DNA of 64,000 nt from contig NZ_LZQD01000001.1 in NCBI RefSeq assembly GCF_001858025.1, positions 879,041-943,040 on the forward strand. Direction: 5' to 3'. A program made the translations under genes and the position numbers. The notes under the pieces are model-generated. The model was not told the origin of the DNA, did not search any database, and saw only the letters and a list, made by a program, of their open reading frames with translations. The DNA is from Trichormus sp. NMC-1. Lineage in GTDB: Bacteria; Cyanobacteriota; Cyanobacteriia; Cyanobacteriales; Nostocaceae. Every line of letters starts with the position of its first letter. The stretch's first letter is position 1. Positions 1 through 8,579 of the stretch are shown here, piece by piece.

Positions 1-104
1 GCGCCTCTAACGGCAGGCTACCGCCAACACCCATCACCTATTCGCAAAATTACCACGCTTTTGGTACGGTTAAACCGACTCCTTGGAAAGGAATAACCTG
101 TTAG
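1..104 (+). other. Possible 3' end of a gene entering from the left (frame uncertain)
   Basis: Two forward frames are open from the left edge. One closes with TAA at 94-96 and the other with TAG at 102-104. The second would end in a Pro/Thr/Tyr-containing tail, the first in a basic tail. I recognise neither, so this may be the last ~30 codons of a gene outside the window or non-coding DNA. The stretch from about 105 to 213 is AT-rich leader for the next gene. Confidence 0.25.
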
Positions 105-213
105 ATTGGTTGACATGAATATATAATTGTCAGTTAAATCCAATACAACATAGTTTATTGATTATTCCAGTCACAAATACCGCAATTAATAGTGGTAATC
201 AAGGAGATAAATC

Positions 214-561
214 GTGAATAACCAGCCAAAACGAGTCTCAGAATTTTTTGATAGTGAGTCCGAAACCAGCAATTTACTATGGCAGTATGTTAAATCATTG
301 ACTCCAGAAACAGTTAACCAACTATCTAAACCCACTTCCCCTGAAGTTTTTCAGGTGATGGAACGAAATATTATGGGACTTTTGGGCAACCTGCCTCCTG
401 AACACTTTGGTGTCACTATTACCACCAGTCGGGAAAATTTAGGTCGGCTACTAGCCTCTGCTATGGTTAGCGGTTACTTTTTGCGTAACGCTGAACAAAG
501 AATGAGTTTTGATACAGCTTTGCAAGGAACTGAAATCAATAACAGTGATGTTGCTGACTAA
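214..561 (+). CDS. DUF760 family protein
   Basis: A 115-residue soluble protein with the pattern of the DUF760 family, shared by cyanobacteria and plastids: an N-terminal phrase like SNLLWQYVKSLTPE and a core like VMERNIMGLLGNLPPEHF followed by a glycine/leucine-rich helix ending GYFLRNAEQR. The start is GTG at 214, chosen because AAGGAG lies at 201-206, eight bases upstream, and no ATG gives the same N-terminus. No signal peptide or membrane segment is visible. Molecular function is unknown. The gene is monocistronic: a hairpin follows at 697-725. Family assignment is fairly sure; function is not. Confidence 0.85.
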   Translation: MNNQPKRVSEFFDSESETSNLLWQYVKSLTPETVNQLSKPTSPEVFQVMERNIMGLLGNLPPEHFGVTITTSRENLGRLLASAMVSGYFLRNAEQRMSFDTALQGTEINNSDVAD

Positions 562-696
562 AGTAATTAATTAACGCCAGTTAAATAAATTCTGTACCCA
601 AATTTGTTATCTCAATAGCAGAATTTTATTAATTGGTGTTTTTTTTAATTTAATAAATGTTAAAATTTTGTATTGCAAATTTACTAAAAGTGCAAG

Positions 697-731
697 CTCG
701 ACATAAAGAAAATTAGTTTGTCGAGTTTTTT
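697..731 (+). terminator. Intrinsic terminator after the DUF760 gene
   Basis: CTCGACA (697-703) pairs with TGTCGAG (719-725) and is followed directly by a run of T. It lies about 140 bases after the DUF760 stop and before the Nudix gene, so it separates the two transcription units. Confidence 0.7.
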
Positions 732-765
732 ATTAGTTATTAATTATTGAATTTTACTGAATTCC

Positions 766-1188
766 ATGCATGAAATATCTACAGTACCTCATAAAATTAT
801 TGGTGTTGCCGTTATTTGGAACAACCAAGAGCAAATTTTAATTGATCGTCGTCTTCCTGGAGGGACAATGGGCGGTTTATGGGAATTTCCTGGGGGCAAA
901 ATTGAGATAGGTGAAACTATCCAAGAGTGTATTCAAAGAGAAATTTATGAAGAACTGGGTATAGAAATTAAAGTTGGAGAACATCTGATTACGATTGATC
1001 ATACTTACAAACATTTGCGAGTTACTTTGACTGTGCATCACTGTTACCATTTAACAGGTGTTCCCCAAGCAATAGAATGTGATGAAATCCGTTGGGTAAC
1101 ATGGGATAAATTAGATCAATTTACTTTTCCTGAAGCAAATGTAGAAATTATTGCAGCACTGAAACAATATAAAGATGGCAATTTTTGA
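766..1188 (+). CDS. mutT: MutT-type Nudix hydrolase (probable 8-oxo-dGTP diphosphatase)
   Basis: A 140-residue protein with a complete Nudix box at roughly residues 43-65: GGKIEIGE, then REIYEELGIE, which supplies the catalytic glutamates (G-x5-E-x7-RE-x2-EE-x-G). The entry GLWEFPGGK and the C-terminal phrase IRWVTWDKLDQFTFPEAN are typical of bacterial MutT, which hydrolyses 8-oxo-dGTP to the monophosphate and keeps oxidised guanine out of DNA. Length matches stand-alone MutT enzymes. Cytosolic. Substrate specificity cannot be read from motifs, so another nucleotide substrate is possible. Confidence 0.85.
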   Translation: MHEISTVPHKIIGVAVIWNNQEQILIDRRLPGGTMGGLWEFPGGKIEIGETIQECIQREIYEELGIEIKVGEHLITIDHTYKHLRVTLTVHHCYHLTGVPQAIECDEIRWVTWDKLDQFTFPEANVEIIAALKQYKDGNF

Positions 1189-1288
1189 GCCTATTCTGCA
1201 AGTAACGATGTATGAACCTTATGCAATTGTTACCCACAATTTTCTACAATAATTAATAAAGACTTTTATAAAAGGTGTAAGTAAAAAA

Positions 1289-1747
1289 ATGTCTAAAACC
1301 GTTGCTGACGTGATGAGCAGTGATCCTATTGTCGTTCGTCCGGAAACTCCTTTAAAAGAAGCTATCCGAATCTTGGCAGAAAAACGAATTAGTGGTTTAC
1401 CTGTGATTGATGATGCTGGTAAATTGGTAGGTATTATATCAGAAACAGACTTAATGTGGCAAGAAACTGGTGTGACTCCACCTGCATACATTATGTTTTT
1501 GGATAGTGTGATTTATTTACAAAACCCTGGTGCTTATGAACGAGATTTACATAAGGCTTTGGGACAAACTGTGGGAGAGGTAATGAGCAAAAATCCTGTG
1601 ACTATTTCTCCTGATAAATCCCTCAAAGAAGCTGCAAAAATAATCCAAGAACATAAAGTTCATCGTCTCCCAGTGCTTGACAGTACGGGTAAAGTTATTG
1701 GTATTCTGACTCGTGGAGACATTATTCGCGCTATGGCCGCAGAGTAG
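1289..1747 (+). CDS. Protein made of two CBS domains
   Basis: A 152-residue protein consisting almost only of a CBS pair. Domain 1 is near residues 1-60 (start VADVMSSDPIVV, end LVGIISETDL) and domain 2 near 92-150 (start VGEVMSKNPVTI, end VIGILTRGDIIRA). The DVM-S-P and GI-(T/S)-x-x-D signatures are present in both. CBS pairs bind adenosine nucleotides and regulate partner enzymes or transporters. With no catalytic domain attached, this is probably a stand-alone regulatory protein of the type some cyanobacteria and plants (CBSX) use with thioredoxins; that role is inference. No partner is evident next door. Confidence 0.85.
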   Translation: MSKTVADVMSSDPIVVRPETPLKEAIRILAEKRISGLPVIDDAGKLVGIISETDLMWQETGVTPPAYIMFLDSVIYLQNPGAYERDLHKALGQTVGEVMSKNPVTISPDKSLKEAAKIIQEHKVHRLPVLDSTGKVIGILTRGDIIRAMAAE

Positions 1748-1781
1748 AAGATTAGGTGACAGGTGACAGTACCTCATGTAC

Positions 1782-1883
1782 CTCGTTCCCAGTCTCTGAC
1801 TGGGAATGCCATCAAGAGGTTCTACCTCTAAATAGAAGGCAGAGCCTTCTAAAATTCATTCCCATACAGAGTATGGGAACGAG
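1782..1883. repeat. Multi-hairpin dispersed repeat with inverted ends (copy 1)
   Basis: The element begins CTCGTTCCCAG and ends TGGGAACGAG, so its ends are inverted repeats. Each end is itself a hairpin (TTCCCAGTC/GACTGGGAA and TTCCCATAC/GTATGGGAA), with two further small hairpins inside (GAGGT..ACCTC and AGAAGGC..GCCTTCT). The same arrangement recurs at 39513-39646, so this is a MITE-like dispersed element. A short open frame across it is not a gene. Confidence 0.75.
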
Positions 1884-1909
1884 AGAAAAAGATTCGGGAG
1901 AGGAGTTTT

Positions 1910-1944
1910 ACCAATTACCAATTACCAATTACCAATTACCAATT
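1910..1944. repeat. Heptamer tandem repeat (ACCAATT x5)
   Basis: Five perfect copies of ACCAATT directly upstream of the HEAT-repeat gene. Heptameric short tandem repeats are a hallmark of Nostocales intergenic DNA. Confidence 0.9.
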
Positions 1945-1966
1945 TGACAATTTAGGATAATTAAAA

Positions 1967-2623
1967 ATGAGTATTTCTGCTGAATCTGTGAAAGAATTAC
2001 TTAGTTCTGAGAATTTAAGCGATCGCTTGCGTGCTGTCAATCAAATTCGGGAACTAGAACCGAAAGCAGCTTTGGAACTAATTAAAATTGGCGTTACTGA
2101 TAGTAATTCCCGTGTCCGTTACTCGGCTGTCAGTCAGATGGATACATTGGGAACCCAGGATTTAGATTTATCTTTGCATATGTTGCGGGATTTACTTAAT
2201 GATCCGGAAGCGGATGTCCAAGCAGCAGCAGCAGATTGTTTAGGTGCGCTAAAACTACAAGCTGCTTTTGAAGATTTACAGCAGCTTTACCATACAACCC
2301 CAGAATGGCTCGTACAATTTAGTATCATCGCTACATTAGGAGAGTTGGGTGATCCTCGTAGCTTTGAACTCCTCAAAGAAGCACTTTCCTCAGATAATGG
2401 GTTAATTCAAACTGCTGCTATTAGTTCCCTTGGTGAATTGGGAGATGTAGAAGCAGTTTCCCTCTTAGTTCCTTATGTGACTAATTCAGATTGGCAAGTG
2501 CGTTACAGAGTTGTCCAAGCTTTAGCTCGTTTGGGTGGTGCGGAAGCTAAATCTATTTTAGAAACTCTGGTGAATGACGATGTAGAAGCTATTAGTAAAG
2601 AAGCGAAAAAAGCTTTGGAATGA
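1967..2623 (+). CDS. nblB: HEAT-repeat protein, NblB-like
   Basis: A 218-residue all-helical protein built of about six HEAT/armadillo-type repeats. Repeated phrases such as SDRLRAVNQIREL, ADVQAAAADCLGAL, LIQTAAISSLGELGD and WQVRYRVVQALARLGG mark the units. Size and repeat type match NblB, the phycobilisome-degradation factor related to phycocyanobilin lyase subunits; a generic HEAT-repeat scaffold cannot be excluded. In cyanobacteria NblB acts with NblA in bleaching under nutrient stress (family knowledge). No partner gene lies beside it. A strong hairpin follows the stop. The NblB name is moderately confident; the fold is clear. Confidence 0.7.
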   Translation: MSISAESVKELLSSENLSDRLRAVNQIRELEPKAALELIKIGVTDSNSRVRYSAVSQMDTLGTQDLDLSLHMLRDLLNDPEADVQAAAADCLGALKLQAAFEDLQQLYHTTPEWLVQFSIIATLGELGDPRSFELLKEALSSDNGLIQTAAISSLGELGDVEAVSLLVPYVTNSDWQVRYRVVQALARLGGAEAKSILETLVNDDVEAISKEAKKALE

Positions 2624-2633
2624 ATGAAAGGTC

Positions 2634-2668
2634 AAGATACCCGACTTCTTAAAGAAGTCGGGTATCTT
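2634..2668 (+). terminator. Long perfect hairpin after the HEAT-repeat gene
   Basis: A 17-base arm (2634-2650) is perfectly complementary to 2652-2668, with core CCCGACTTCTT / AAGAAGTCGGG. The same hairpin core recurs at 44407-44439 and, expanded, at 57615-57678, in each case just after gene ends. It probably terminates transcription, although the T tract is weak. Confidence 0.65.
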
Positions 2669-2751
2669 GTTCAAAAAGACCTGGTTGGTAAAATGCTGCA
2701 CTCCAACCAGATAGAAAATTAAGGTTTTGATATTAGAAACAGTCTTTCAAA

Positions 2752-3474
2752 CTACGCTGTTACAGCTTTGCGACGACGAGCTACGGTCATACCAGCAGCT
2801 ACTAAACCTAAACCTAACATTGTTGTGGGTTCGGGAGTAGACTTAGCTGTGAAGGCAGCACCAGAGAAGGTCAAACCACTACCCGAAGCACTAGTTAATG
2901 TTTCACCATTGTTAAGAAGAGTATTTACAGCGAGAACCGTCGTATTATTTTTTTGGAAAGTTATGTTTCCTGCTCCCTTAGATATCTCCCCAGTAGCACT
3001 AGTAAAGAAACCCCACAGTTCAACGTTTATACTAACGTTAGCACCGCTTTGTTCCACCTTATAATCAGAAGATTTTAGAGTAAAGGTATTCAGGCTATCT
3101 GTTAAAGAAGCAGTACTCTCAGCTGGTAATATAAGGCCAGGTATAGTAAGGTTTCCGAAGTCTAAAAATGGGTTATCAGCAGTATCACCACTGAAGGAGA
3201 TGATATTACCTATGTTAGCTGAATTGAAACTCGAAAAGTTGCCGCTCTGAGAGGCAATAGCAACTGGGGTAATTGGCTGAGGCTCAAAGTAGAGAGCATC
3301 TTTTGTCAACTTAACTGTACTGCTCGCAAATGGATTAACTGTTGTACCACCATTGAAGCTAAAATCACCTACAAGTGCAGCAGCTTGAGCAGAACCAGCG
3401 GAGGTAAATAAACCAGCCGCAGCAATAGGTAATACAGCAGCAGCGCCTAAAAGTTGAGATTTGAAGTTAAACAT
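2752..3474 (-). CDS. PEP-CTERM-anchored exported protein
   Basis: A 240-residue secreted protein. Residues 1-32 form a signal peptide (basic N-terminus, alanine-rich core, cleavage near SAQA-AALVG). The mature part is Ser/Thr/Asn-rich and predicted beta, without a family I recognise. The C-terminus has the full PEP-CTERM sorting signal: PEPTTMLGLG, a hydrophobic stretch, then a basic RRRK cluster. PEP-CTERM proteins are processed by exosortase and go to the cell surface or extracellular matrix in organisms making exopolysaccharide (family knowledge); no exosortase gene is in the window. The role is unknown. Confidence 0.85.
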   Translation of the reverse strand: MFNFKSQLLGAAAVLPIAAAGLFTSAGSAQAAALVGDFSFNGGTTVNPFASSTVKLTKDALYFEPQPITPVAIASQSGNFSSFNSANIGNIISFSGDTADNPFLDFGNLTIPGLILPAESTASLTDSLNTFTLKSSDYKVEQSGANVSINVELWGFFTSATGEISKGAGNITFQKNNTTVLAVNTLLNNGETLTSASGSGLTFSGAAFTAKSTPEPTTMLGLGLVAAGMTVARRRKAVTA

Positions 3475-4073
3475 TGTAATCTAAGGCTCCTATCAAAAAT
3501 TTACTTACAAAACCGAACATATTTTTTACCGCACAGCAATCCTGAAATTATTTAACAGTTCAGGAAATACCCTTAAGCCCTAAGTGGGAATCATCTTTAA
3601 TGTAGAAAGTAGAGTGGGATTGCTGTCTTGAATAACACATTAAGTAGTGTTACCGCTTTTTTTGTTCATCTTGCATTCCCTACACTGTGATAATTACATA
3701 ATTACTTAGAGTATGCAAGATATACTGAAGCATCTTGATAGAATCTTCATTATTAGTCTGGGTGTTTTTGCTTCCTGAGCCTAAGTTATAAGTGTGTAAT
3801 TTTATGGTAATGTCCTTGCATCTTGGGAGTTTCAAGTCAGTAGAGAGAACCTATCACTGATTGACATTTTTTCAGCCAACAGTTGCTATTACACATTGCC
3901 AGAAGAAAAATAAAAAAGGATAGAAGGCTTATTGTATTTGCTTTCTATCCTTTTATTAGGTTTTAGTTATTGCTGCTGTACCGTACTAGCTTGCCTATTT
4001 TATAAACCTATGATTTTTGTATGAACTTATGATGAAGATGTATTCCTTGGCAGCAGGAGTACGGAACTAAATT
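3475..4073. other. Intergenic region upstream of the PEP-CTERM gene
   Basis: About 600 bases with no supportable gene. It contains the leader of the minus-strand PEP-CTERM gene, a small hairpin at 3541-3564 (CCTGAA..TTCAGG) and the terminator-like hairpin annotated at 3914-3954. Base composition is AT-rich with no recognisable repeat family. Confidence 0.6.
3914..3954. terminator. Terminator-like hairpin
   Basis: AAAAGGATAGAA (3914-3925) pairs with TTCTATCCTTTT (3943-3954) across a 17-base loop, with A-rich and T-rich flanks that could act in either direction. It lies just past the end of the minus-strand DUF456 gene and probably ends that transcript. Confidence 0.6.
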
Positions 4074-4592
4074 CTAACCACCGTATACCTGAGGCCATGT
4101 TGTCCACACAAAAACTATCACTGCACTAACAGCGAGAATACCTTGAATTAAATTCCCTACCAGCGTTCCTACTGTAATTCCTATCCCAGCTTTCACCGCA
4201 AGTCCTAAGTCACGACAGTAAATATACTCACCAATAATTGCACCTAAAAGTGGTCCCAGTAGAATTCCTAATAATGGACCGCCAAAGGGTAACGCTGGTA
4301 ATAATCCGAAAAATCCCAGTAACAATCCCACCACAGCGCCAATTTGCCCCCATTTACTAGCGCCGGCTTGTTTTGCTCCCAAGTAACCAGCTAAGAAGTC
4401 TACTCCCATACTCAAAAGTAGAACAATAATTGTGACTATCAGGGGAATTTTAATCGCTGCAAAGGAACTGCTGACAATTCCCCAAATAATAATGGCAATT
4501 AAAATCAAGCTGCTTCCAGGGATAGCGGGAACTACAGCACCAATAATACCTACAACCATGACGGCTACTAGCAGCCAGTAAATAATTTGCAT
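4074..4592 (-). CDS. DUF456 family membrane protein
   Basis: A 172-residue very hydrophobic protein with about five membrane segments and several glycine-rich turns (VVPAIPGS, FFGLLPALPFGGPLLG, LLGPLLGAIIGEY). The pattern PxxPG near the N-terminus and the central GxxxGG-rich stretch are those of DUF456, an inner-membrane family of unknown function. It is followed on the same strand by nothing closer than the PEP-CTERM gene. The upstream gene (CCB assembly factor) runs the same way 80 bases away, but a hairpin repeat lies between, so co-transcription is uncertain. Confidence 0.8.
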   Translation of the reverse strand: MQIIYWLLVAVMVVGIIGAVVPAIPGSSLILIAIIIWGIVSSSFAAIKIPLIVTIIVLLLSMGVDFLAGYLGAKQAGASKWGQIGAVVGLLLGFFGLLPALPFGGPLLGILLGPLLGAIIGEYIYCRDLGLAVKAGIGITVGTLVGNLIQGILAVSAVIVFVWTTWPQVYGG

Positions 4593-4606
4593 AATTTGTA
4601 ATTGCG

Positions 4607-4628
4607 CGTAGTCAGGACTTTAGTCCTT
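4607..4628. repeat. Palindromic CGTAGT..CTTTAG repeat (copy 1)
   Basis: CGTAGTCAGG followed by ACTTTAGTCCTT forms a small palindrome. Related copies occur at 23255-23278 and 56178-56193. A second hairpin (AGCACTAAAGTGCT) follows at about 4637. A dispersed hairpin family found between genes. Confidence 0.55.
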
Positions 4629-4672
4629 ATTTTCTCAGCACTAAAGTGCTTACTACAAAACCTGAAAACTAA

Positions 4673-5311
4673 CTACTCCCGAAGTGTAACAGCTAATTTA
4701 TCGGCAATACCCGCAATCCATTTCTCATCTTGCTTTGTATAACTACGGGGAGCATTTGCACCTAAAATCAATACACCTTGAGCGCCGATAGGTTGACAAA
4801 TTACACCTTGTGTGTTTTCTGGTAAATAATCAAATTCTATTTTGCCTGGATAGACATACAAAGCAACTAAATAAATTGGCTTTTGTGTTTCCAGGACTCT
4901 TTTTAAGATAGCTCCTGGTATAACTTCAGATTTAGGAGCCAGAATACCGCGACGTAACAGAACTTTACCTTGATAGTAAACGATGAGCGATCGCGTCACT
5001 GTATTAGTTAATAATAAATGCGATGCCCAAGCTAGTTCTGTTTTCACGGTTTCTGGTAAATCTGCCGCTAAGAAAAAACCTTCTTCTCCAATCAGTTCTA
5101 CTGTATCAGGTGTACGAGGCTGTACCTGTTGCCAAATTAAACCCGTTAAAATTAACACCGCACTCAGAATCACCCCCAGCACATCACCACGCGCTTGGGA
5201 ATTAGTGAGTTCTGGTGTCAAAAACCGATTAATCAACAAAAGTACAGCGCCTAAACCCCCAACGACTAGGGGTAAACGCCGCAAAACTCGATTGGGATCA
5301 GATTTAGTCAT
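4673..5311 (-). CDS. Cofactor assembly of complex C subunit B (CCB2/CCB4-type)
   Basis: A 212-residue protein with two N-terminal membrane segments (near residues 13-27 and 45-62) and a soluble C-terminal domain containing VELIGEEGFFLAADLP and VICQPIGAQGVLILGANAPRSYT, with a final amphipathic helix. This matches the cyanobacterial orthologues of CCB2/CCB4, which in chloroplasts attach haem c(i) to cytochrome b6 of the b6f complex. The start codon lies inside a heptamer tandem array whose unit reads ATGACTA on this strand, so repeat-length changes would shift upstream ATGs but not this one. Function is by family. Confidence 0.8.
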   Translation of the reverse strand: MTKSDPNRVLRRLPLVVGGLGAVLLLINRFLTPELTNSQARGDVLGVILSAVLILTGLIWQQVQPRTPDTVELIGEEGFFLAADLPETVKTELAWASHLLLTNTVTRSLIVYYQGKVLLRRGILAPKSEVIPGAILKRVLETQKPIYLVALYVYPGKIEFDYLPENTQGVICQPIGAQGVLILGANAPRSYTKQDEKWIAGIADKLAVTLRE

Positions 5312-5346
5312 TAGTCATTAGTCATTGGTCATTAGTCATTAGCCAT
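5305..5346. repeat. Heptamer tandem repeat (TAGTCAT x6, imperfect)
   Basis: Six near-perfect heptamers overlapping the start codon of the CCB gene. Further right (about 5370-5391) is a CCCCCTGCC-type array that runs into the duplicated radA segment. Confidence 0.85.
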
Positions 5347-5391
5347 TGGGGAAGAATATTTATTTTTCCCCCTGCCCCCTGCCCCCTGCCC

Positions 5392-5841
5392 TAGTTGATC
5401 CCGCTACAGTTTTGATTGGAGAAGTAGGGTTAGGTGGACAAGTGCGATCAGTGTCCCAAATGGAATTGCGGTTAAAAGAAGCAGCCAAATTAGGCTTTAA
5501 AAGAGCGATCGTTCCCAAAGGAACAAAATTCCCCGATTTGAATATCGAGATTTTGCCAGTATCCAAAGTAATAGATGCGATCATCGCCGCTATCCCCCAT
5601 CAGGAACTGACAGAAGAAGATTTAGAACCAGATGAAGAGGATGAGTAACCGCAGATGCACTCCCAGCGATCACAATGGATCAGACATGATAAATTATACA
5701 AAATAATGATGAGTATAAAACCTTGTGTGTAACAGCTTACCATCGGCCGCAGGAAAGACGGTTTACCATTCAGTATATTCTTATGCCTGATGATGACCGT
5801 CGTTCCATTCTACCCAAGCCCAAAGACAGACCTTAAGAAGA
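5392..5841 (+). pseudogene. Exact 450-bp duplicate of the radA 3' end and downstream DNA
   Basis: Bases 5392-5841 are identical to 8092-8541 by line-by-line comparison, an offset of exactly 2700. The copy holds the last ~84 codons of radA (to the TAA-ending stop at 5646-5648) and 193 bases of downstream DNA. The left edge breaks inside a C-rich heptamer array, and the right edge meets a CACCTGT-type array. An open frame from 5346 joins 15 unrelated codons to the RadA tail; with no ATPase domain it is a gene fragment. Complete identity means a very recent duplication, gene conversion, or an assembly error. Confidence 0.85.
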
Positions 5842-5880
5842 TCCCTGCTTTTCTCTGTCACCTGTCACCTGTCACCTTCT

Positions 5881-6609
5881 TCACTCTTCTCCTGCTTCCA
5901 GTATGCGTTGAAAGAGATAACCAGTACCTCTGGCTGTGAGAATCAATTCTGGGTTACTGGGATCATCTTCCAATTTTGCCCGCAACCGGGAGATATGCAC
6001 ATCTACCACGCGAGTATCTACGTGACGTTCGGGTGTGTATCCCCAAACTTCTTGCAAAATTTCTGAACGGGAAAAAGCTTCTCCAGAGCGACTTACTAAC
6101 AACTCTAATAAGCTAAATTCCATACCAGTCAAGCGAATGCGCTCGTCACCTTTGTAGACTTGGCGTTTATTGGTATCAATTCTGATATTCCCAACATGAA
6201 TTACCCCAGAACTGGGAATACCAGTGGCACCGGTTTTGTCTACCCGTCGCAACACTGAACGAATTCGCGCTTCTAGCTCTTTAGGGGAGAATGGTTTAAC
6301 TACATAGTCATCAGCACCTAATTCCAATCCCGTGATCCGATCGGCTACATCTCCCAAAGCTGTTAGCATGATAATGGGGACATCTGATTCCTTACGTAAT
6401 TCTTGACAAACACCATAGCCATCCAGCTTTGGCATCATCACGTCCAATACTACTAAGTCTGGTTCAGTTTTGCGAAAAGTTTCTAAAGCTTCTTCACCGT
6501 CGCCAGCAGTTACTACATCGTAGCCAATCATGGAAAGGCGCGTTTCCAAAATCCGGCGAATGCTGGCTTCGTCGTCTACTACCAGGATTTTTTCTTTATG
6601 ACTTTCCAA
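5881..6609 (-). CDS. rpaB: OmpR-family response regulator RpaB
   Basis: A 242-residue OmpR/PhoB-type regulator. The receiver domain (about 1-120) has the acidic pair at 12-13, phospho-acceptor D56 (LDVMMP), T83 and K105 (VVKPFSPKEL). The C-terminal winged helix (about 140-240) carries VWGYTPERHVDTRVVDVHISRLRAKLE and RGTGYLF. The close match to RpaB, including the long linker, makes this the essential cyanobacterial regulator that binds HLR1 sites of photosystem and high-light genes and partners with kinase Hik33/NblS (family knowledge). It is divergent from radA across 170 bases; one TTACAT half-site is visible there, not a convincing tandem HLR1. Confidence 0.9.
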   Translation of the reverse strand: MESHKEKILVVDDEASIRRILETRLSMIGYDVVTAGDGEEALETFRKTEPDLVVLDVMMPKLDGYGVCQELRKESDVPIIMLTALGDVADRITGLELGADDYVVKPFSPKELEARIRSVLRRVDKTGATGIPSSGVIHVGNIRIDTNKRQVYKGDERIRLTGMEFSLLELLVSRSGEAFSRSEILQEVWGYTPERHVDTRVVDVHISRLRAKLEDDPSNPELILTARGTGYLFQRILEAGEE

Positions 6610-6779
6610 GTTTCCCTAGGCTCCCTAACTAAAATCTTACATGATGAATTTTTAATACCATAATATTAAGATATCATTCCATCAACTGATTAAAAAAAAG
6701 CCGTAACTACTACTATGATTGAACTTCTGTTTTTTATAAAACTTAAGGAACAATTAAGATTTTTTAAGAAAAATTAAGC

Positions 6780-8348
6780 ATGGCAAAGCCAAAAACCATT
6801 TTCATTTGCAGTAATTGTGCATCAGAGTTCTCCCAATGGTTTGGAAAGTGTTCTAATTGTGACACTTATGACTCTTTGATAGAACAAAATGCCAGCCCTT
6901 TTGGGGTAGATGTACCTAATCGGGGGGGAGTTGGTAATTGGCACGCTGCTCAAACTCATGCTAAATCTACTAACAAATCAGCTAAACCAGCTAAAGCAAG
7001 AGCCTCGCTGACTTTCGATCAAATTAGCGATCGCCAAATTGCTCGTTGGGAATCTGGTTATGGAGAATTAGATCGGGTACTGGGTGGTGGGGTTGTCCCT
7101 GGTTCGATGGTGCTTATTGGCGGTGATCCAGGAATTGGTAAATCGACTCTGTTATTACAAGTATCCAATCAATTGGCGCAAAAATACCGCATCCTCTACG
7201 TCACTGGGGAAGAATCAGGACAGCAAGTAAAATTACGTGCTTCGCGTTTGGGAATGTCAAAACCCTTAACTGTAATTACTGAGGAAAAGCAAAGTGAAGA
7301 AACAGGGGAAACAGAAACTAAAGATTTAAAGGAAATTACTGAAGTAGAAATCGATCCCGACAGTATTGGTGCAGACTTATATGTCTTACCAGAAACGGAT
7401 TTAGAAGAAATATTGCGGGAAATAGACTCTCTCAAACCGAATGTGGCAGTGATTGATAGTATCCAAACTGTATTTTTTCCAGCTTTGACATCTGCACCAG
7501 GTTCAGTGGCACAGGTAAGGGAATGTACCGCAGCCTTGATGAAAGTGGCAAAACATGAAGATGTCACCATGTTAATTGTCGGACACGTCACCAAAGAAGG
7601 CGCGATCGCAGGGCCAAAAGTTTTAGAACATTTAGTTGATACAGTATTGTATTTTGAAGGCGATCGCTTTGCCTCCCACCGATTATTAAGAACAGTAAAA
7701 AATCGTTTCGGAGCAACACACGAAATTGGTATATTTGAAATGGTATCTGAAGGATTAAGAGAAGTAGCCAATCCTTCCGAGCTATTTTTAGGCAATCGTG
7801 ATGACCCCGCACCTGGTACAGCCATAGTCGTAGCTTGCGAAGGAACGCGGCCGATAGTTGTAGAATTACAAGCTTTAGTCAGTCCTACTAGTTACCCTTC
7901 TCCCCGTCGGGCTGGAACCGGCGTAGATTATAACCGCTTAGTGCAAATTCTCGCCGTACTTGAAAAGCGAGTAGGAATACCAATGTCGAAATTAGATTCT
8001 TATGTAGCATCTGCTGGGGGTTTGAATGTAGAAGAACCGGCAGTAGACTTAGGAATAGCGATCGCTATTGTTGCTAGTTTCCGAGACAGAATAGTTGATC
8101 CCGCTACAGTTTTGATTGGAGAAGTAGGGTTAGGTGGACAAGTGCGATCAGTGTCCCAAATGGAATTGCGGTTAAAAGAAGCAGCCAAATTAGGCTTTAA
8201 AAGAGCGATCGTTCCCAAAGGAACAAAATTCCCCGATTTGAATATCGAGATTTTGCCAGTATCCAAAGTAATAGATGCGATCATCGCCGCTATCCCCCAT
8301 CAGGAACTGACAGAAGAAGATTTAGAACCAGATGAAGAGGATGAGTAA
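6780..8348 (+). CDS. radA: DNA repair/recombination ATPase RadA (Sms)
   Basis: A 522-residue RadA. Order: four-cysteine zinc finger C10-x2-C13...C24-x2-C27; RecA-like core with Walker A GGDPGIGKS (114-122) and Walker B near VAVIDS; the RadA-specific KNRFG motif (307-311); a Lon-like C-terminal domain from about 380 with VEEPAVDLGIA. RadA drives branch migration of recombination intermediates. The protein is longer than the usual ~455 residues because of an acidic insert around 168-198 and a Glu/Asp-rich tail. Start ATG at 6780. Its last 84 codons and 193 downstream bases are duplicated exactly at 5392-5841. Confidence 0.95.
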   Translation: MAKPKTIFICSNCASEFSQWFGKCSNCDTYDSLIEQNASPFGVDVPNRGGVGNWHAAQTHAKSTNKSAKPAKARASLTFDQISDRQIARWESGYGELDRVLGGGVVPGSMVLIGGDPGIGKSTLLLQVSNQLAQKYRILYVTGEESGQQVKLRASRLGMSKPLTVITEEKQSEETGETETKDLKEITEVEIDPDSIGADLYVLPETDLEEILREIDSLKPNVAVIDSIQTVFFPALTSAPGSVAQVRECTAALMKVAKHEDVTMLIVGHVTKEGAIAGPKVLEHLVDTVLYFEGDRFASHRLLRTVKNRFGATHEIGIFEMVSEGLREVANPSELFLGNRDDPAPGTAIVVACEGTRPIVVELQALVSPTSYPSPRRAGTGVDYNRLVQILAVLEKRVGIPMSKLDSYVASAGGLNVEEPAVDLGIAIAIVASFRDRIVDPATVLIGEVGLGGQVRSVSQMELRLKEAAKLGFKRAIVPKGTKFPDLNIEILPVSKVIDAIIAAIPHQELTEEDLEPDEEDE

Positions 8349-8579
8349 CCGCAGATGCACTCCCAGCGATCACAATGGATCAGACATGATAAATTATACA
8401 AAATAATGATGAGTATAAAACCTTGTGTGTAACAGCTTACCATCGGCCGCAGGAAAGACGGTTTACCATTCAGTATATTCTTATGCCTGATGATGACCGT
8501 CGTTCCATTCTACCCAAGCCCAAAGACAGACCTTAAGAAGAAATAAATCAGCAGCTTAGGGGGTTGGTGTTGTTGTTGG

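Noticed and set aside
1756-1947. 63-codon open frame
   Set aside because: Made entirely of a multi-hairpin repeat and a heptamer array; no RBS and no protein-like composition.
5346-5648. 100-codon open frame resembling RadA
   Set aside because: Only the last ~84 codons of RadA joined to repeat-derived codons; no ATPase domain. Annotated as a duplication.
6610-6779. HLR1 autoregulation site for RpaB between rpaB and radA
   Set aside because: Only one TTACAT-like half-site (near 6639) is visible; the second half at the required spacing is not convincing.
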